Source: Limisphaerales bacterium (lineage in GTDB: Bacteria; Verrucomicrobiota; Verrucomicrobiia; Limisphaerales; SXTU01). Taken from it: DNA of 54,735 bases. The DNA lies in NCBI GenBank assembly GCA_009773355.1, contig WRPG01000049.1, positions 1 to 54,735 on the forward strand. Reading direction: 5' to 3'. Position numbers and translations under genes: made by a program. Numbering within the stretch: position 1 is the stretch's first letter; each line of letters opens with the position of its first letter. This document shows, in pieces, positions 1-8,878 of the stretch. The notes below the pieces were generated by a model that saw only the letters and a list, made by a program, of their open reading frames with translations, searched no databases and was not told the DNA's origin.

Positions 1-74
1 GCGGGGCCAAGGGCAAACAACTCAACGCTGCCCTCAAGCCCGACTACCTCCTCCGCCTGCTCAAAGCGACCTGA
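1..74 (+). CDS. C-terminal end of an unidentified gene (partial)
   Basis: An open frame enters the window in phase 3 and stops with TGA at 72-74. It reads GAKGKQLNAALKPDYLLRLL and three more residues, a plausible helical protein tail with lysine, leucine and arginine spacing unlike random GC-rich translation. The fragment is too short to assign a family. It lies 134 bases before the galactosidase start and is separated from it by a promoter-like sequence, so it is probably a different transcription unit. Confidence 0.45.
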   Translation, partial: GAKGKQLNAALKPDYLLRLLKAT

Positions 75-148
75 ACTATTTTGATGCGTCAGCCCTGCAT
101 GAAACGCGGGCACCTGCGGCGCTTCATGGCACTGGGCCGAAATTGGGA

Positions 149-178
149 TTGCTAGGCGCTCGTTTTTGGGCCTAGCCT
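149..178 (+). promoter_or_regulatory. Possible sigma70-type promoter for the GH42 gene
   Basis: TTGCTA at 149-154 and TAGCCT at 173-178 are separated by 18 bases. The -10-like box ends 29 bases before the ATG at 208. The same TAGNCT box just before start codons recurs at several other genes in this window. Confidence 0.35.
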
Positions 179-207
179 CCTGCCGTCAGCGCAACCACCA
201 ACCAACC

Positions 208-2247
208 ATGTATTTCGGTGCTGATTATTACCCGGAGCACTGGGTCTTTCCGTTCGACGGCACGGCGGAGGAACCCGAGTCCCGCTGGGAGCAGGACGCG
301 CAACTGATGGCGCACGCCGGCATGAACGTCGTCCGCATGGGCGAGTTCTGCTGGGGGCTGTGCGAGCGCGAGGAGGGCAAATACGACTTTGCCTGGCTGC
401 GCCGCGCGATGGACGCCTTCGCGCAGCACGGCATCAAGATCGTCCTGAGCACGCCGACCGCCGCGCCGCCGGTGTGGCTGCTGCAGAAGCACCCGGAGAT
501 TCTCCCGCTGGATGAGAACGGCCAGCCGCGCCGCGAGGGCACGCGCCGGGCCTACTGCATGAACAGCGACGTGTATTGGGAGTATTCCAAGAAGGTCGTG
601 CGCGCGATGGCCGAGGCGCTGGGCGACCACCCGGAGATCGTCGCATGGCAGATTGACAACGGCGTGGGCCGGCACAACACGGAATACGCGTTCAATCCCG
701 AGACGAAGCGCGACTGGCACGCGTGGCTGAAGGCGAAATACGAGACGGTGGACCTGCTCAACGAGCGCATGGGCCTGCGCTTCTGGGGCCAGGTGGTCAA
801 CAAGCACGAGGAGGTGCCCATGCCCCTGCCCGCGCCGGCGCCGCACAATCCGGCGCTCATCACCGACTGGCGGCGCTTCTCGAGCGACACCTGCGTGGCG
901 TTCATCCGCATGCAGGCCGACCTGCTGCGCGAGATCACGCCGAAGATTCCCACCACCACGACCATCCGCCCCTACGCGGTGCAGATTGACCACTTCGACC
1001 TGGCGGACGCGATTGACTTCGTCTCGATGGACAGCGACGCCGCCGTCGGCCACAAGTCCGGGGAGAACGCGATGACCATTGACATCGCGCGCTCGCTGAA
1101 GAAGAACGGCGAGGCGGAGGGCTTCTGGGTCATGGAGCAGAAGGCCGGCAACGTCGCCTGGGCCGAGGCGAACTCGCTGGTGCGGCCCGGCGTGGTGCGG
1201 CTCTTCAGCTACCAGCTCCTCTCGCGCGGCGCGACCGGCCTGCTTTATTTCTACTGGCGGATGCCGCGCATCGGGCCGGAGAAGTTCTACGGGGGCGTGC
1301 TCACCCACGACGGGCTGGCGAAGAACCGGATGTTCACCGAGGTCATGCAGGTGGGCACCGAGTTGCAGACGCTGCAACCGATGCTCGCCGGCACGCAGGT
1401 GCAGGCGGACGTGGCCATCCTCATCAGCCACGCCAGCGACTGGGCGCTGAACCAGCCGATGCGCCCGAACAAGTTTTTCAGCCAGCGCGAGCACATGCAG
1501 CTCTATTACAGCGCGCTGCACGACCGCAACATCCTCGTGGACTTCGCGCGGCCGACCGACGACCTGTCCAAATACAAGCTCGTCATCGCGCCCTCGCTCC
1601 ACATGGTCGCCGGCGGCGAGGCGGACATCCTCCGGCTCTACGTCCACAACGGCGGCACGCTCGTGGGCACGTTCAACACCGGCCTCGTGGACGAGAACAA
1701 CATCGCCGCCACCGACCCGCCGTATGAGATGACCGACATGTTTGGCCTCAAGGTCGTCGAGTTCGACCCCCTGCCGCCGGGCGAGGAGAACCACATCACC
1801 ATCAAAGGCGGTTTCCCCACCACCGGCCTGCACAGCGCGCGGCTCTGGTGCGACATCATCGAGCCGGGCGAGTGCCAGATCCTCGGCACCTACGCGCAGG
1901 ATTTTTACTCGGGCAAGCCGGCCGTGACGATGAACCAGTTCGGCGAGGGCCGGGCCATCTACGTCGGGACCATGTCGAGCCTGCCTTTCTACCACGATCT
2001 CGTCACCTGGCTGCGGCAGTTGTGCGGCATCACCCCGCTGCTGCGCGTGCCCGACCAGGTCGAGGTGTCCATGCGCACGCGCGGCGACTACCGCATCTAC
2101 TTCCTGCTCAACCACCACTCGCAGCAGGTCCATGTGCAGTTCTTCAAGCCGGTGCGTGACTGCCTCACCGGCAAAACCATCTCCGGCGGCTACGACATTC
2201 CCGCCAAGGACATCCTCGTCGTGGATGAGCAAGCCGCCCCGGCCTGA
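208..2247 (+). CDS. GH42 beta-galactosidase-like protein lacking the usual acid/base glutamate
   Basis: A 679-residue protein of glycoside hydrolase family 42, which hydrolyses beta-galactosides. The start ATG at 208 was chosen because the protein then begins MYFGADYYPEHW, the usual GH42 N-terminus; a longer frame begins at 166. A TIM barrel covers roughly the first 390 residues, followed by the glutamine-amidotransferase-like trimerisation domain and a C-terminal beta domain. The nucleophile region FWVMEQ is present, with Glu at about residue 310. The acid/base region normally reads WQxDNE, but here it reads WQIDNG with Gly at about residue 152. No signal peptide is visible. The protein may be inactive, use another residue, or belong to a divergent clade. 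The downstream dciA-like gene overlaps its end by 23 bases. Confidence 0.85.
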   Translation: MYFGADYYPEHWVFPFDGTAEEPESRWEQDAQLMAHAGMNVVRMGEFCWGLCEREEGKYDFAWLRRAMDAFAQHGIKIVLSTPTAAPPVWLLQKHPEILPLDENGQPRREGTRRAYCMNSDVYWEYSKKVVRAMAEALGDHPEIVAWQIDNGVGRHNTEYAFNPETKRDWHAWLKAKYETVDLLNERMGLRFWGQVVNKHEEVPMPLPAPAPHNPALITDWRRFSSDTCVAFIRMQADLLREITPKIPTTTTIRPYAVQIDHFDLADAIDFVSMDSDAAVGHKSGENAMTIDIARSLKKNGEAEGFWVMEQKAGNVAWAEANSLVRPGVVRLFSYQLLSRGATGLLYFYWRMPRIGPEKFYGGVLTHDGLAKNRMFTEVMQVGTELQTLQPMLAGTQVQADVAILISHASDWALNQPMRPNKFFSQREHMQLYYSALHDRNILVDFARPTDDLSKYKLVIAPSLHMVAGGEADILRLYVHNGGTLVGTFNTGLVDENNIAATDPPYEMTDMFGLKVVEFDPLPPGEENHITIKGGFPTTGLHSARLWCDIIEPGECQILGTYAQDFYSGKPAVTMNQFGEGRAIYVGTMSSLPFYHDLVTWLRQLCGITPLLRVPDQVEVSMRTRGDYRIYFLLNHHSQQVHVQFFKPVRDCLTGKTISGGYDIPAKDILVVDEQAAPA

Positions 2248-2635
2248 CCGCCCCTTCGCCCGGCAGGGGGCCGCCACCGCGCGCGAACGGGTGCTCGCCG
2301 ACTGGCGTCGCGTGGATGTCGCCGCCCTGGAGAGCGCGGGGAAGAATCACAGCCAGCCGCTCTCAGTGCTGATTCCCGGAGTCATGGGGGGGCTTGGTCT
2401 CGACCGCCGCCGGGGCGAGGCGGAGATCATCAAGGTCTGGAACAGCCTCATGGACCCGCGTGTCACCGCCCACGCCCAGCCCGCCGGCCTGCACAAGGGC
2501 ACACTCTTCGTGAACGTGGACAGCAGCGTGTGGCTGGACGAAATCGTCCGCTACCGCCGCCGGGAAATCCTCGACCGCATTCAGCACAGCTTCGGCAAGG
2601 AGATGGTGAAACGGATTTCATTCCGCGTGGGGTGA
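2225..2635 (+). CDS. DUF721 / DciA-family protein
   Basis: A 136-residue protein whose second half, with the motifs KGTLFVNVDSSVWLDEIVRY and RISFRVG, has the pattern of the DUF721/DciA family. In several bacteria DciA helps load the replicative helicase DnaB; that role is known for the family and not shown here. The ATG at 2225 lies inside the end of the GH42 gene, a 23-base overlap in another frame, so translational coupling is possible. Frame continuity and family similarity begin after this start. The operon partner is unexpected, since dciA usually lies near replication or recombination genes. Confidence 0.7.
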   Translation: MSKPPRPDRPFARQGAATARERVLADWRRVDVAALESAGKNHSQPLSVLIPGVMGGLGLDRRRGEAEIIKVWNSLMDPRVTAHAQPAGLHKGTLFVNVDSSVWLDEIVRYRRREILDRIQHSFGKEMVKRISFRVG

Positions 2636-2646
2636 GGGGAGACGTG

Positions 2647-2713
2647 AGGCGTAAAACGTAAAACGTAAGGGCCTCGAACGCCCGTGCCCGCTTACGCATT
2701 ACGTTTTACGCCT
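2647..2713. repeat. Inverted repeat, TAAAACG family, copy 1
   Basis: Arms at 2647-2669 and 2691-2713 pair over 21 of 23 positions around a 21-base loop. The right arm contains CTTACGCATTACGTTTTACG followed by CC, and the same 22 bases occur at 38663-38684. It lies after the stop of the DUF721 gene and could act as a terminator, but it lacks a T-run. Confidence 0.8.
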
Positions 2714-2769
2714 GCCTCCCCGCTTTCACCGGCTGGCATTCACCAACCCGTCGTGCCTCTGAAAAGGGC

Positions 2770-2798
2770 GTGACCGCGCGCGGCGGGTTCCCTAGCTT
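2770..2798 (+). promoter_or_regulatory. Possible promoter for the O-antigen-ligase-like gene
   Basis: GTGACC at 2770-2775 and TAGCTT at 2793-2798 are 17 bases apart, and the -10-like box ends 7 bases before the ATG at 2806. This would leave a near-leaderless transcript. Confidence 0.3.
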
Positions 2799-2805
2799 CG
2801 CCCCC

Positions 2806-4665
2806 ATGTGGCGGGAGCGAGCGCAGGCCTTTTGCGAGCGGGGGATTCACGTCCTCATGGTCGGGCTGCTCGTGTTCGGCCCGCTGGCGTTGGGCGGCAC
2901 GCACGCGGAGTTCTTCGCCGTCATGGCCGGACTGGGCGCGGCCATGCTGCTGCTCTGGCTGGTCCGCCTCTGGGTCCAGGCGGACGTTGCGGTGCTGTGG
3001 CCGCCGTTGGCGTGGGTGGTGGCCGCGGTGCTCCTCTACGCCGTGCTGCGCGGGCAGGCGGCGGCGGTGGAATACACGGCGCGCGGCGAACTGCTCCGGC
3101 TCGCCCTCTACGGGACGGTCTTCTTCATCGCGCTCAACAACCTGAACCGCCAGCACTCCGCCAACTGGGTTGCCGGCGCGCTCATCGCGGTGGCCACGTT
3201 CGCGGCGATGTATGCGCTCTACCAGTTTCTGACCCGGTCCGAGCTGGTCTGGCACTTCGTGCGGCCCGCGAGCTATGCCGGGCGCGGTTCCGGCACCTAC
3301 ATCTGTCCGAACCACCTCGCTGGCTTGCTGGAGATCGCCCTGCCGCTGGCGCTGGCGTATCTGCTCGCGGGCCGGCTGGGCCATCTCACGCGCATCCTCG
3401 CCGGTTACGCGGTGCTGGTGATGATTGCCGGACTGGTGAGCACGGAGTCACGCGGCGGCTGGGCGGCGGCGGCGTTGTCGCTCCTCGTGCTGCTGGCGGT
3501 GCTCCTGAACCAGCGCGGCCGGCGGCTGCCCGCGCTGCTGGTGCTGGTCGGCCTGACGGTGGCGGCGGTGTGGATTGTCGCCGAGGTGAAGACCACTTCC
3601 GAGCGGGTGCACAAGGCCTTGAACCCGGACAAGCTGGACGACCCGCGCTTCAACATCTGGCCGGCGGCGGTGAAGATCTGGCGGGCGAATTTCTGGTGGG
3701 GGGCGGGGCCGGGGCATTTCGACCACCTGTTCCGGCTGCACCGGGACGGGGCCGTTCAGGCGCGTCCAGGCCGTGCGCACAACGACTACCTCGACACGCT
3801 GGCCGACTACGGCACGGTGGGGGCGGCCTTGGTGGCGGCGGCCTTCGGGCTGGTGTTCCTCGGCGTGTTCCGGGCGTGGAGGCATGTCCAGCGCGAGGGC
3901 GACGACTTCCGCGCGCGGCAGAGCAACCGCGCGGCCTTCGTGCTCGGCGGCTCCGTCGCGCTGCTGTCGCTGCTGCTGCACGCGGTCGTGGACTTCAACT
4001 TCCACATCCCGGCCAACGCCACGGCGGCGGTCGTGCTCATGGCCCTGCTCGCCGCCCATCTCCGCTTCGCCACGGACGCCCATTGGGTGCGCCCGGGCTG
4101 GCTCGCCCGGACGGCGCTCACCGCGCTCGGGCTGGTCGTGGCGGTCTGGCTGTGGCACGGGGCCTTCCGCCGCGCGCAGGAACGGACCTTGTTGATCAGC
4201 GCGGACGCGGCTCCGAACGCGGATGTGCAGCTCGACCTGCTCCGTCAGGCGCACGCGCTGGAACCGGCGAACGCGGAAACCTGCTTCGCCATCGGCGAGG
4301 TGCTGCGCGTGACGGCCTGGGACCGCCCCGCCAATTATGCCGAGCTGGCGACCGAAGCGATGGAGTGGTTCGACCGGGCGGGGACGTTGAATCCTTACGA
4401 TGCCTACCCGCGCCTGCGCCACGGGATGTGCCTGGACCTGCTGGGGAACCGGCCGCTGGCCACCCGCCATTTCCTGCGCGCCCTGGAGCTGGACCCGAAC
4501 GGCGGCTTCACGCTGGCGCACGTCGCCTGGCACTACGCGCAACTGGAGGACTGGGCGAAGGTCAAGGAGTTCACCGAGCGCTCGATGAAAGCGCAGTCCG
4601 GCAACCGGATGGCCGAGCTGTATTACGAGACCGCCGTCGAGCGGCTGGCGGAACAGCGGCGGTGA
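2806..4665 (+). CDS. O-antigen ligase (Wzy_C)-like membrane protein with C-terminal TPR region
   Basis: A 619-residue protein with about ten or more hydrophobic segments in its first 450 residues, then a soluble helical tail with TPR-like repeats. Characteristic pieces are GSGTYICPNHLAGLLEIALP, STESRGGW and the loop RAHNDYLDTLADYGTVGAAL, which resembles the conserved Wzy_C/O-antigen ligase region containing His and Arg residues. Such proteins join or polymerise undecaprenyl-linked glycans on the periplasmic face of the inner membrane. The ATG at 2806 is preferred over the GTG at 2770 because the GTG lies in the promoter-like box. Neighbouring glycosyltransferase genes support an envelope polysaccharide role. 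The exact substrate cannot be told from sequence. Confidence 0.75.
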   Translation: MWRERAQAFCERGIHVLMVGLLVFGPLALGGTHAEFFAVMAGLGAAMLLLWLVRLWVQADVAVLWPPLAWVVAAVLLYAVLRGQAAAVEYTARGELLRLALYGTVFFIALNNLNRQHSANWVAGALIAVATFAAMYALYQFLTRSELVWHFVRPASYAGRGSGTYICPNHLAGLLEIALPLALAYLLAGRLGHLTRILAGYAVLVMIAGLVSTESRGGWAAAALSLLVLLAVLLNQRGRRLPALLVLVGLTVAAVWIVAEVKTTSERVHKALNPDKLDDPRFNIWPAAVKIWRANFWWGAGPGHFDHLFRLHRDGAVQARPGRAHNDYLDTLADYGTVGAALVAAAFGLVFLGVFRAWRHVQREGDDFRARQSNRAAFVLGGSVALLSLLLHAVVDFNFHIPANATAAVVLMALLAAHLRFATDAHWVRPGWLARTALTALGLVVAVWLWHGAFRRAQERTLLISADAAPNADVQLDLLRQAHALEPANAETCFAIGEVLRVTAWDRPANYAELATEAMEWFDRAGTLNPYDAYPRLRHGMCLDLLGNRPLATRHFLRALELDPNGGFTLAHVAWHYAQLEDWAKVKEFTERSMKAQSGNRMAELYYETAVERLAEQRR

Positions 4666-4671
4666 CCGCGG

Positions 4672-5724
4672 CTACGGCTGCCGCCCCAAAGCCTCGTAAC
4701 CCTTCCGCAGCAGCGCCTCCGTGTCCTTCCACCCGAGGCAGGCGTCCGTGACGGACACGCCGTAGCGCAACTGCTTCAAGTCGGCCGGCAGCGGCTGGCT
4801 GCCCTCCTCCAGATTGCTCTCCAGCATCACGCCGATGACCGGCTGGCTGCCCGCCACGCGCTGCTCGATGATGTGCTGCCACACCGTCTGCTGCCGCGTG
4901 TGCTTCTTGCCGGAGTTCGCATGGCTGCAATCCACGATCAGCGCGCCCGGCAGGCCGGCCTCGTGGAGGTGCTGCACCGCCTCGGCGATGCTGCGCTCGT
5001 CGTAGTTGGTCGCGTGCTTGCCGCCGCGCAGGACGACGTGGCCCCACTTGTTCCCCGTGGTCTGGATGATGCAGGTGCGCCCGTCGGGATCAATGCCGAG
5101 GAAGCTGTGCGCGTGCCGCGCGGCCTTCATCGCGTTGACGGCGGTTTCCAGGCTGCCGTCCGTGCCGTTCTTGAAACCGACCGGCATCGAAAGCCCGCTG
5201 GCCATCTCGCGGTGCGTCTGAGATTCCGTGGTGCGCGCGCCCACAGCCGCCCAGCTCACGAGGTCCGCGAGATACTGGGGCACGACCGGATCAAGGAACT
5301 CCGTCCCCGCCGGCATCCCGAGGCCGACGATGTCCAGCAGCAGCTTCCGCCCGACCTTCAACCCTGTCTCGATGTCGCACGAGCCGTCGAGATGCGGGTC
5401 GTTGATCAGGCCCTTCCAGCCAAGGATGGTGCGCGGCTTCTCGAAATAGACGCGCATGACGATCTCCATCCGGTCCGCGAACTCTTGCCGCAGCGGAGCC
5501 AGATGCCGCGCGTAGTCCACCGCCGCCACGGGGTCGTGGATGGAGCAGGGGCCGACGACCACCAGCAGCCGGTGGTCCTTCCGGTCGAGGATGTTTTGCA
5601 CCGCGTGCCGGCCGGCGACGACGGCTTTGGCGACGTCCGGCGTGAGCGGGAGCGAGTCGGCGAGTTGGCGCGGCGTGATGATGGGCCGCGTGGCCTGGAT
5701 GTGCCAGTTGTGCGTGCTCTGCAT
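4672..5724 (-). CDS. aroG: 3-deoxy-7-phosphoheptulonate (DAHP) synthase, AroG/AroF type
   Basis: A 350-residue class I DAHP synthase that condenses phosphoenolpyruvate and erythrose 4-phosphate in the first step of the shikimate pathway. Recognisable pieces are [13 protein letters not shown] near residue 60, [53 protein letters not shown] and [13 protein letters not shown], including metal and PEP ligands. The start at 5724 gives the usual family length and is preceded by GGAG with a 6-base spacing; an upstream ATG at 5787 would add 21 unrelated residues. The gene is convergent with the ligase-like gene, with 6 bases between stops. Which aromatic amino acid, if any, inhibits it cannot be read from the sequence. 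aroF or aroH would be equally valid names. Confidence 0.93.
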   Translation of the reverse strand: MQSTHNWHIQATRPIITPRQLADSLPLTPDVAKAVVAGRHAVQNILDRKDHRLLVVVGPCSIHDPVAAVDYARHLAPLRQEFADRMEIVMRVYFEKPRTILGWKGLINDPHLDGSCDIETGLKVGRKLLLDIVGLGMPAGTEFLDPVVPQYLADLVSWAAVGARTTESQTHREMASGLSMPVGFKNGTDGSLETAVNAMKAARHAHSFLGIDPDGRTCIIQTTGNKWGHVVLRGGKHATNYDERSIAEAVQHLHEAGLPGALIVDCSHANSGKKHTRQQTVWQHIIEQRVAGSQPVIGVMLESNLEEGSQPLPADLKQLRYGVSVTDACLGWKDTEALLRKGYEALGRQP

Positions 5725-5799
5725 GAAATTCTCCGCCCCGCAACGTGCGGCGACAGGGATGCGGACTGTGCCGGAACTGTCCGTCATCCCGCAAGTTCC

Positions 5800-5828
5800 T
5801 TGTCGCTCGCCCGGATCATCCGTATTCT
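5800..5828 (+). promoter_or_regulatory. Possible promoter for the DUF2723/TPR gene
   Basis: TTGTCG at 5800-5805 and TATTCT at 5823-5828 are spaced by 17 bases and lie 18 bases before the ATG at 5847. This is one of the better sigma70-like matches in the window. It overlaps the region upstream of the divergent aroG start at 5724. Confidence 0.45.
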
Positions 5829-5846
5829 TGGAGCCGGTTCAGCACT

Positions 5847-8669
5847 ATGGACAATCCGCCTTCGCCGCCGCGCAACTTCACCCTCTCCGTCCTCCCGTGG
5901 GTCGTCGCGGCGGGCGCGCTCGTGCTGTATCTCGCCACGCTCGCCTCGTGGGTCACGCTGCCGGCACTGGGCCTGACCGCGCAAGTCGTCGGGTGGGATT
6001 GGTGGAATCCGAAGATCGGCCGTCCGCTCTATCATCTGCTCACGCTGCCGGTGAAGGCCTTCCCTGCCGGCGCGCAACTCTTCGCCCTCAACGCCTTCGC
6101 CGCCCTTTGCTCCGCGCTCACCCTCGCGCTCCTCGCCCGCAGCGTCGCGCTCCTGCCGCAGGACCGCACCCGCGACCAGCGCGCGCGCCTGCGCGACGAA
6201 ACCAGCCTGCTCGCCATTCCCGCGAACTGGCTGCCGCCGCTGCTCGCCGTGCTGGCCGCCGGCCTGCAACTCAGCTTCTGGGAGCACGCCACCGCCGCGA
6301 CCGGCGAGGCACTCGACCTGCTTTTGTTCGCCGCCGCCATCTGGTGCCTGCTGGAATTCCGTCAGGGCCGCGACGACAAGTGGCTCGCCCGCTTCGCCCT
6401 CGTGGGCGGCCTCGGCTTCGCGAACAACTGGGCGATGGTCGGCTTCGCGCCGTTCCTGCTGGCCGCGCTCGTCTGGGTGAAGGGCTTTGAGTTTTTCAAC
6501 CTCCGCTTCCTCGGCCGACTCGCCGCGTGGGGCGGCGCGGGCCTGCTGCTGTATCTCTACAACCCGCTCGCCGCCTCGCCGGAGCTGGGTTTCGGCTTCG
6601 GCGACTGGCTCAACGCCGAGTTCGGCGCGCAGAAGAACAACCTCCTGTTCAGCCCCAAGGGCCGCGTGCTGCTGCTCTCCTTCGCCACGCTGCTGCCGCT
6701 CGCGCTCATCGGCATCCGCTGGTCCTCCGGCTTCGGCGACGTGAGCGCCGCCGGCAGCTTCGTCTCGAACCTGCTCTTCCGCCTCATGCACGCGCTCTTT
6801 CTGGCGGGCTGCGTGTTCATGACGCTCGACCAGGCGTTCAGCCCGCGCGCGCTCGGCGAGGGCCGGGCGATGCTGCTGTTCTACTATCTCGGCGCGCTGG
6901 TCATCGGCTACTGCGCCGGCTACTTCCTGCTCGTCTGCGGGGCGAAGGAGGAAAAGGCGTGGCAAAAGCCCGGCCCGCTCGGCAAGGCGCTCAACTTCGC
7001 GTGCGTGGGCATCGTGTGTCTCGGCCTCGTGGTGCTGCCCGGCTGGCTCGTGAAGCAGAATCTTCCGTCCCTCCGCGCACAGAACGGCCCGGCAGTGCGC
7101 GGGTTCGCCGCCCAACTCGCGAAGAGCCTGCCCGGCCAAGGTGCGCTCGCCCTGAGCGAACAACCCACGCACCTGCTTCTCGTCGCCGCGCACTTCCACG
7201 GCCAAGCCTCGCCGCACATCCTGCTCGACGCTCGAATGCTCCAGCTCACCCGCTACCACCGGCAGCTCGCCAAGCGGCACGCCGGTCGCTGGCCAGACCC
7301 CGGTGCGACGCCCGACACGCAAGTCATCCCGCCCATCGCCATCGCCAGCTTCCTCGGGATGCAGACGCGCTCGAACCACGTCGTGCTGCTCCATCCGCCC
7401 GTGCCGGCGATGTATTTGGAGAACCTTTGGCCAGAGCCGCGCGGCGCAACGAGCGAACTCCGGCTCTACGACACCAACCAAATCGTCCCACCGATGCTGT
7501 CGCCTGCCAGCCGCAAGGTGATGTTGAGCTGGGAGCCGACCAACTCGCTTGTTCTGCCCAACCCTGAGTCCAACGAGGCCCGTATCAGCGCTTCCCCTGA
7601 CATCCAGGCCTTGCGGATTGGTTATTCGGCCATTGCGAATTGGCATGGCGTGAATCTTCAACGGGCGGAAAACCCGCCAAAGGAGGCCGCATCGCTCTTC
7701 AGCCTCGCGCTCCTGCTTAACCCCTCCAACCTCGTCGCCGTCCTCAACCGCGACTTCAACGAATCCCTCCGCACGGGCAAGCCCATCACCAACAATCTGA
7801 ACGAAGTCGCACAAGAACTCCTCGGCCCCGGCCAGACGTGGGGAACCGTCCTCGCCAAACACGGCCCGCCGGACGAGCCGAATTTCTGCTTCACGCTCGG
7901 CCAGCTCTTCCGGCAGTCCGGCCTGCCGCGTCAGGCCATCATCCAGTTCACCCGTGTCACCGAGCTTGCGCCCACCAACCATGTCGCTCACCTCGCACTG
8001 GCAGACACCTTTATCGCCCTCGGCGTGCCCGACCGCGCCAAGGCCGCGCTCGACGCCGCCCGCGCGAAGCCCGAGCTGCGCGCCGGACTCGTTGCCAGCG
8101 AGGCTGCCGTCCTGCGCCTCGACGCGCTCGTGCTCTCGCAGAAGGGCAAAACCGCTGAGGCCGAGCAGGCGTTCGTGGATGCGCTCAAGAAGTTCCCCGC
8201 CGACCTGCCGTTGATGGATTCGCTCACCGAGATCTACCTGCTCTCCGGCCGCTTCACCAACGCGCTCGCCGTCACCGAGGCGCAACTCAAGGTCGCGCCC
8301 ACCAGCCCGCGTGCGCTGGTGAACAAGGGCGGCATCCTCATTACTTTGAAGCAGTTCGAGGCCGCGCTCGTGCCGCTGGACAAGCTCATCGAGCTGCAGC
8401 CGAACCACTCCGGCGCACACCTGAACCGTGCGATGGCGCTGATGAACCTGAACCGTCTCGACGACGCGGCGAAGAGCTACCGCAAGGTTCTCGAACTCGA
8501 GCCCGCCAAGCACAACGGTCATTTCGGCCTCGGCGAAATCGCCTGGCAGCGCAAGCAAACCGGCGACGCGAAGAAGCATTACGAAGCCGGCCTCAAGCTC
8601 GCCCCGTCCGACGCGCCAGAAACCAAAATCGCCCAGCAACGGCTGAAGGAGCTTGGCGGCGAGAAGTGA
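5847..8669 (+). CDS. DUF2723-family membrane protein with C-terminal TPR domain
   Basis: A 940-residue protein. The N-terminal part has a hydrophobic first segment near residues 12-32, then the stretch VVGWDWWNPKIGRPLYHLLT and further membrane segments, the pattern of DUF2723 proteins, a GT-C-fold group probably transferring sugars from lipid carriers. A periplasmic-looking region follows, and residues from about 680 onward form tandem TPR-like helices, for example GQLFRQSGLPRQAIIQFTRV and LNRAMALMNLNRLDDAAKSY. The start at 5847 begins just before the first membrane segment. The architecture parallels the ligase-like/TPR protein on the other side of aroG. The substrate is unknown. Confidence 0.75.
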   Translation: MDNPPSPPRNFTLSVLPWVVAAGALVLYLATLASWVTLPALGLTAQVVGWDWWNPKIGRPLYHLLTLPVKAFPAGAQLFALNAFAALCSALTLALLARSVALLPQDRTRDQRARLRDETSLLAIPANWLPPLLAVLAAGLQLSFWEHATAATGEALDLLLFAAAIWCLLEFRQGRDDKWLARFALVGGLGFANNWAMVGFAPFLLAALVWVKGFEFFNLRFLGRLAAWGGAGLLLYLYNPLAASPELGFGFGDWLNAEFGAQKNNLLFSPKGRVLLLSFATLLPLALIGIRWSSGFGDVSAAGSFVSNLLFRLMHALFLAGCVFMTLDQAFSPRALGEGRAMLLFYYLGALVIGYCAGYFLLVCGAKEEKAWQKPGPLGKALNFACVGIVCLGLVVLPGWLVKQNLPSLRAQNGPAVRGFAAQLAKSLPGQGALALSEQPTHLLLVAAHFHGQASPHILLDARMLQLTRYHRQLAKRHAGRWPDPGATPDTQVIPPIAIASFLGMQTRSNHVVLLHPPVPAMYLENLWPEPRGATSELRLYDTNQIVPPMLSPASRKVMLSWEPTNSLVLPNPESNEARISASPDIQALRIGYSAIANWHGVNLQRAENPPKEAASLFSLALLLNPSNLVAVLNRDFNESLRTGKPITNNLNEVAQELLGPGQTWGTVLAKHGPPDEPNFCFTLGQLFRQSGLPRQAIIQFTRVTELAPTNHVAHLALADTFIALGVPDRAKAALDAARAKPELRAGLVASEAAVLRLDALVLSQKGKTAEAEQAFVDALKKFPADLPLMDSLTEIYLLSGRFTNALAVTEAQLKVAPTSPRALVNKGGILITLKQFEAALVPLDKLIELQPNHSGAHLNRAMALMNLNRLDDAAKSYRKVLELEPAKHNGHFGLGEIAWQRKQTGDAKKHYEAGLKLAPSDAPETKIAQQRLKELGGEK

Positions 8670-8685
8670 GGGTGTCGTGGAGATG

Positions 8686-8864
8686 AAGCTCCAAATCCCA
8701 AGCTCCAAGTTCCAAAGAAGCTTCAAGCTCCAAGCTCCAAGCGCGGGGCGGAGTTTGACATATTCGTCGGTTGTCCGCGCGCACCGAGCTGAGGCGGGCG
8801 AGCCCCTCCTTGGGATTTGGAGCTTGGAGCTTCTTTGGGATTTGGAACTTGGAGCTTGGAACTT
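8686..8864. repeat. CCAAGCTCCAAG inverted repeat region
   Basis: The left arm, about 8686-8741, contains repeated AAGCTCCAA/AGTTCCAA units. The right arm, about 8809-8864, is its imperfect reverse complement, built of TTGGAGCTTGG units. Each arm is itself a short tandem array of 7-base units. It fills most of the gap between the DUF2723 gene and the GT4 gene and ends 14 bases before the latter's ATG. Confidence 0.8.
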
Positions 8865-8878
8865 CCGCCTCCGCTGAC

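Noticed and set aside
172-2277. A long minus-strand open frame opposite the GH42 gene
   Set aside because: It mirrors a real GH42 gene, is rich in Arg, Val and His without recognisable domains, and is typical of GC-rich antisense frames.
5784-8726. A 980-residue minus-strand frame opposite the DUF2723 gene
   Set aside because: No domain is seen, composition is Arg/Glu/Gln-rich, and the plus strand holds a clear membrane/TPR protein.
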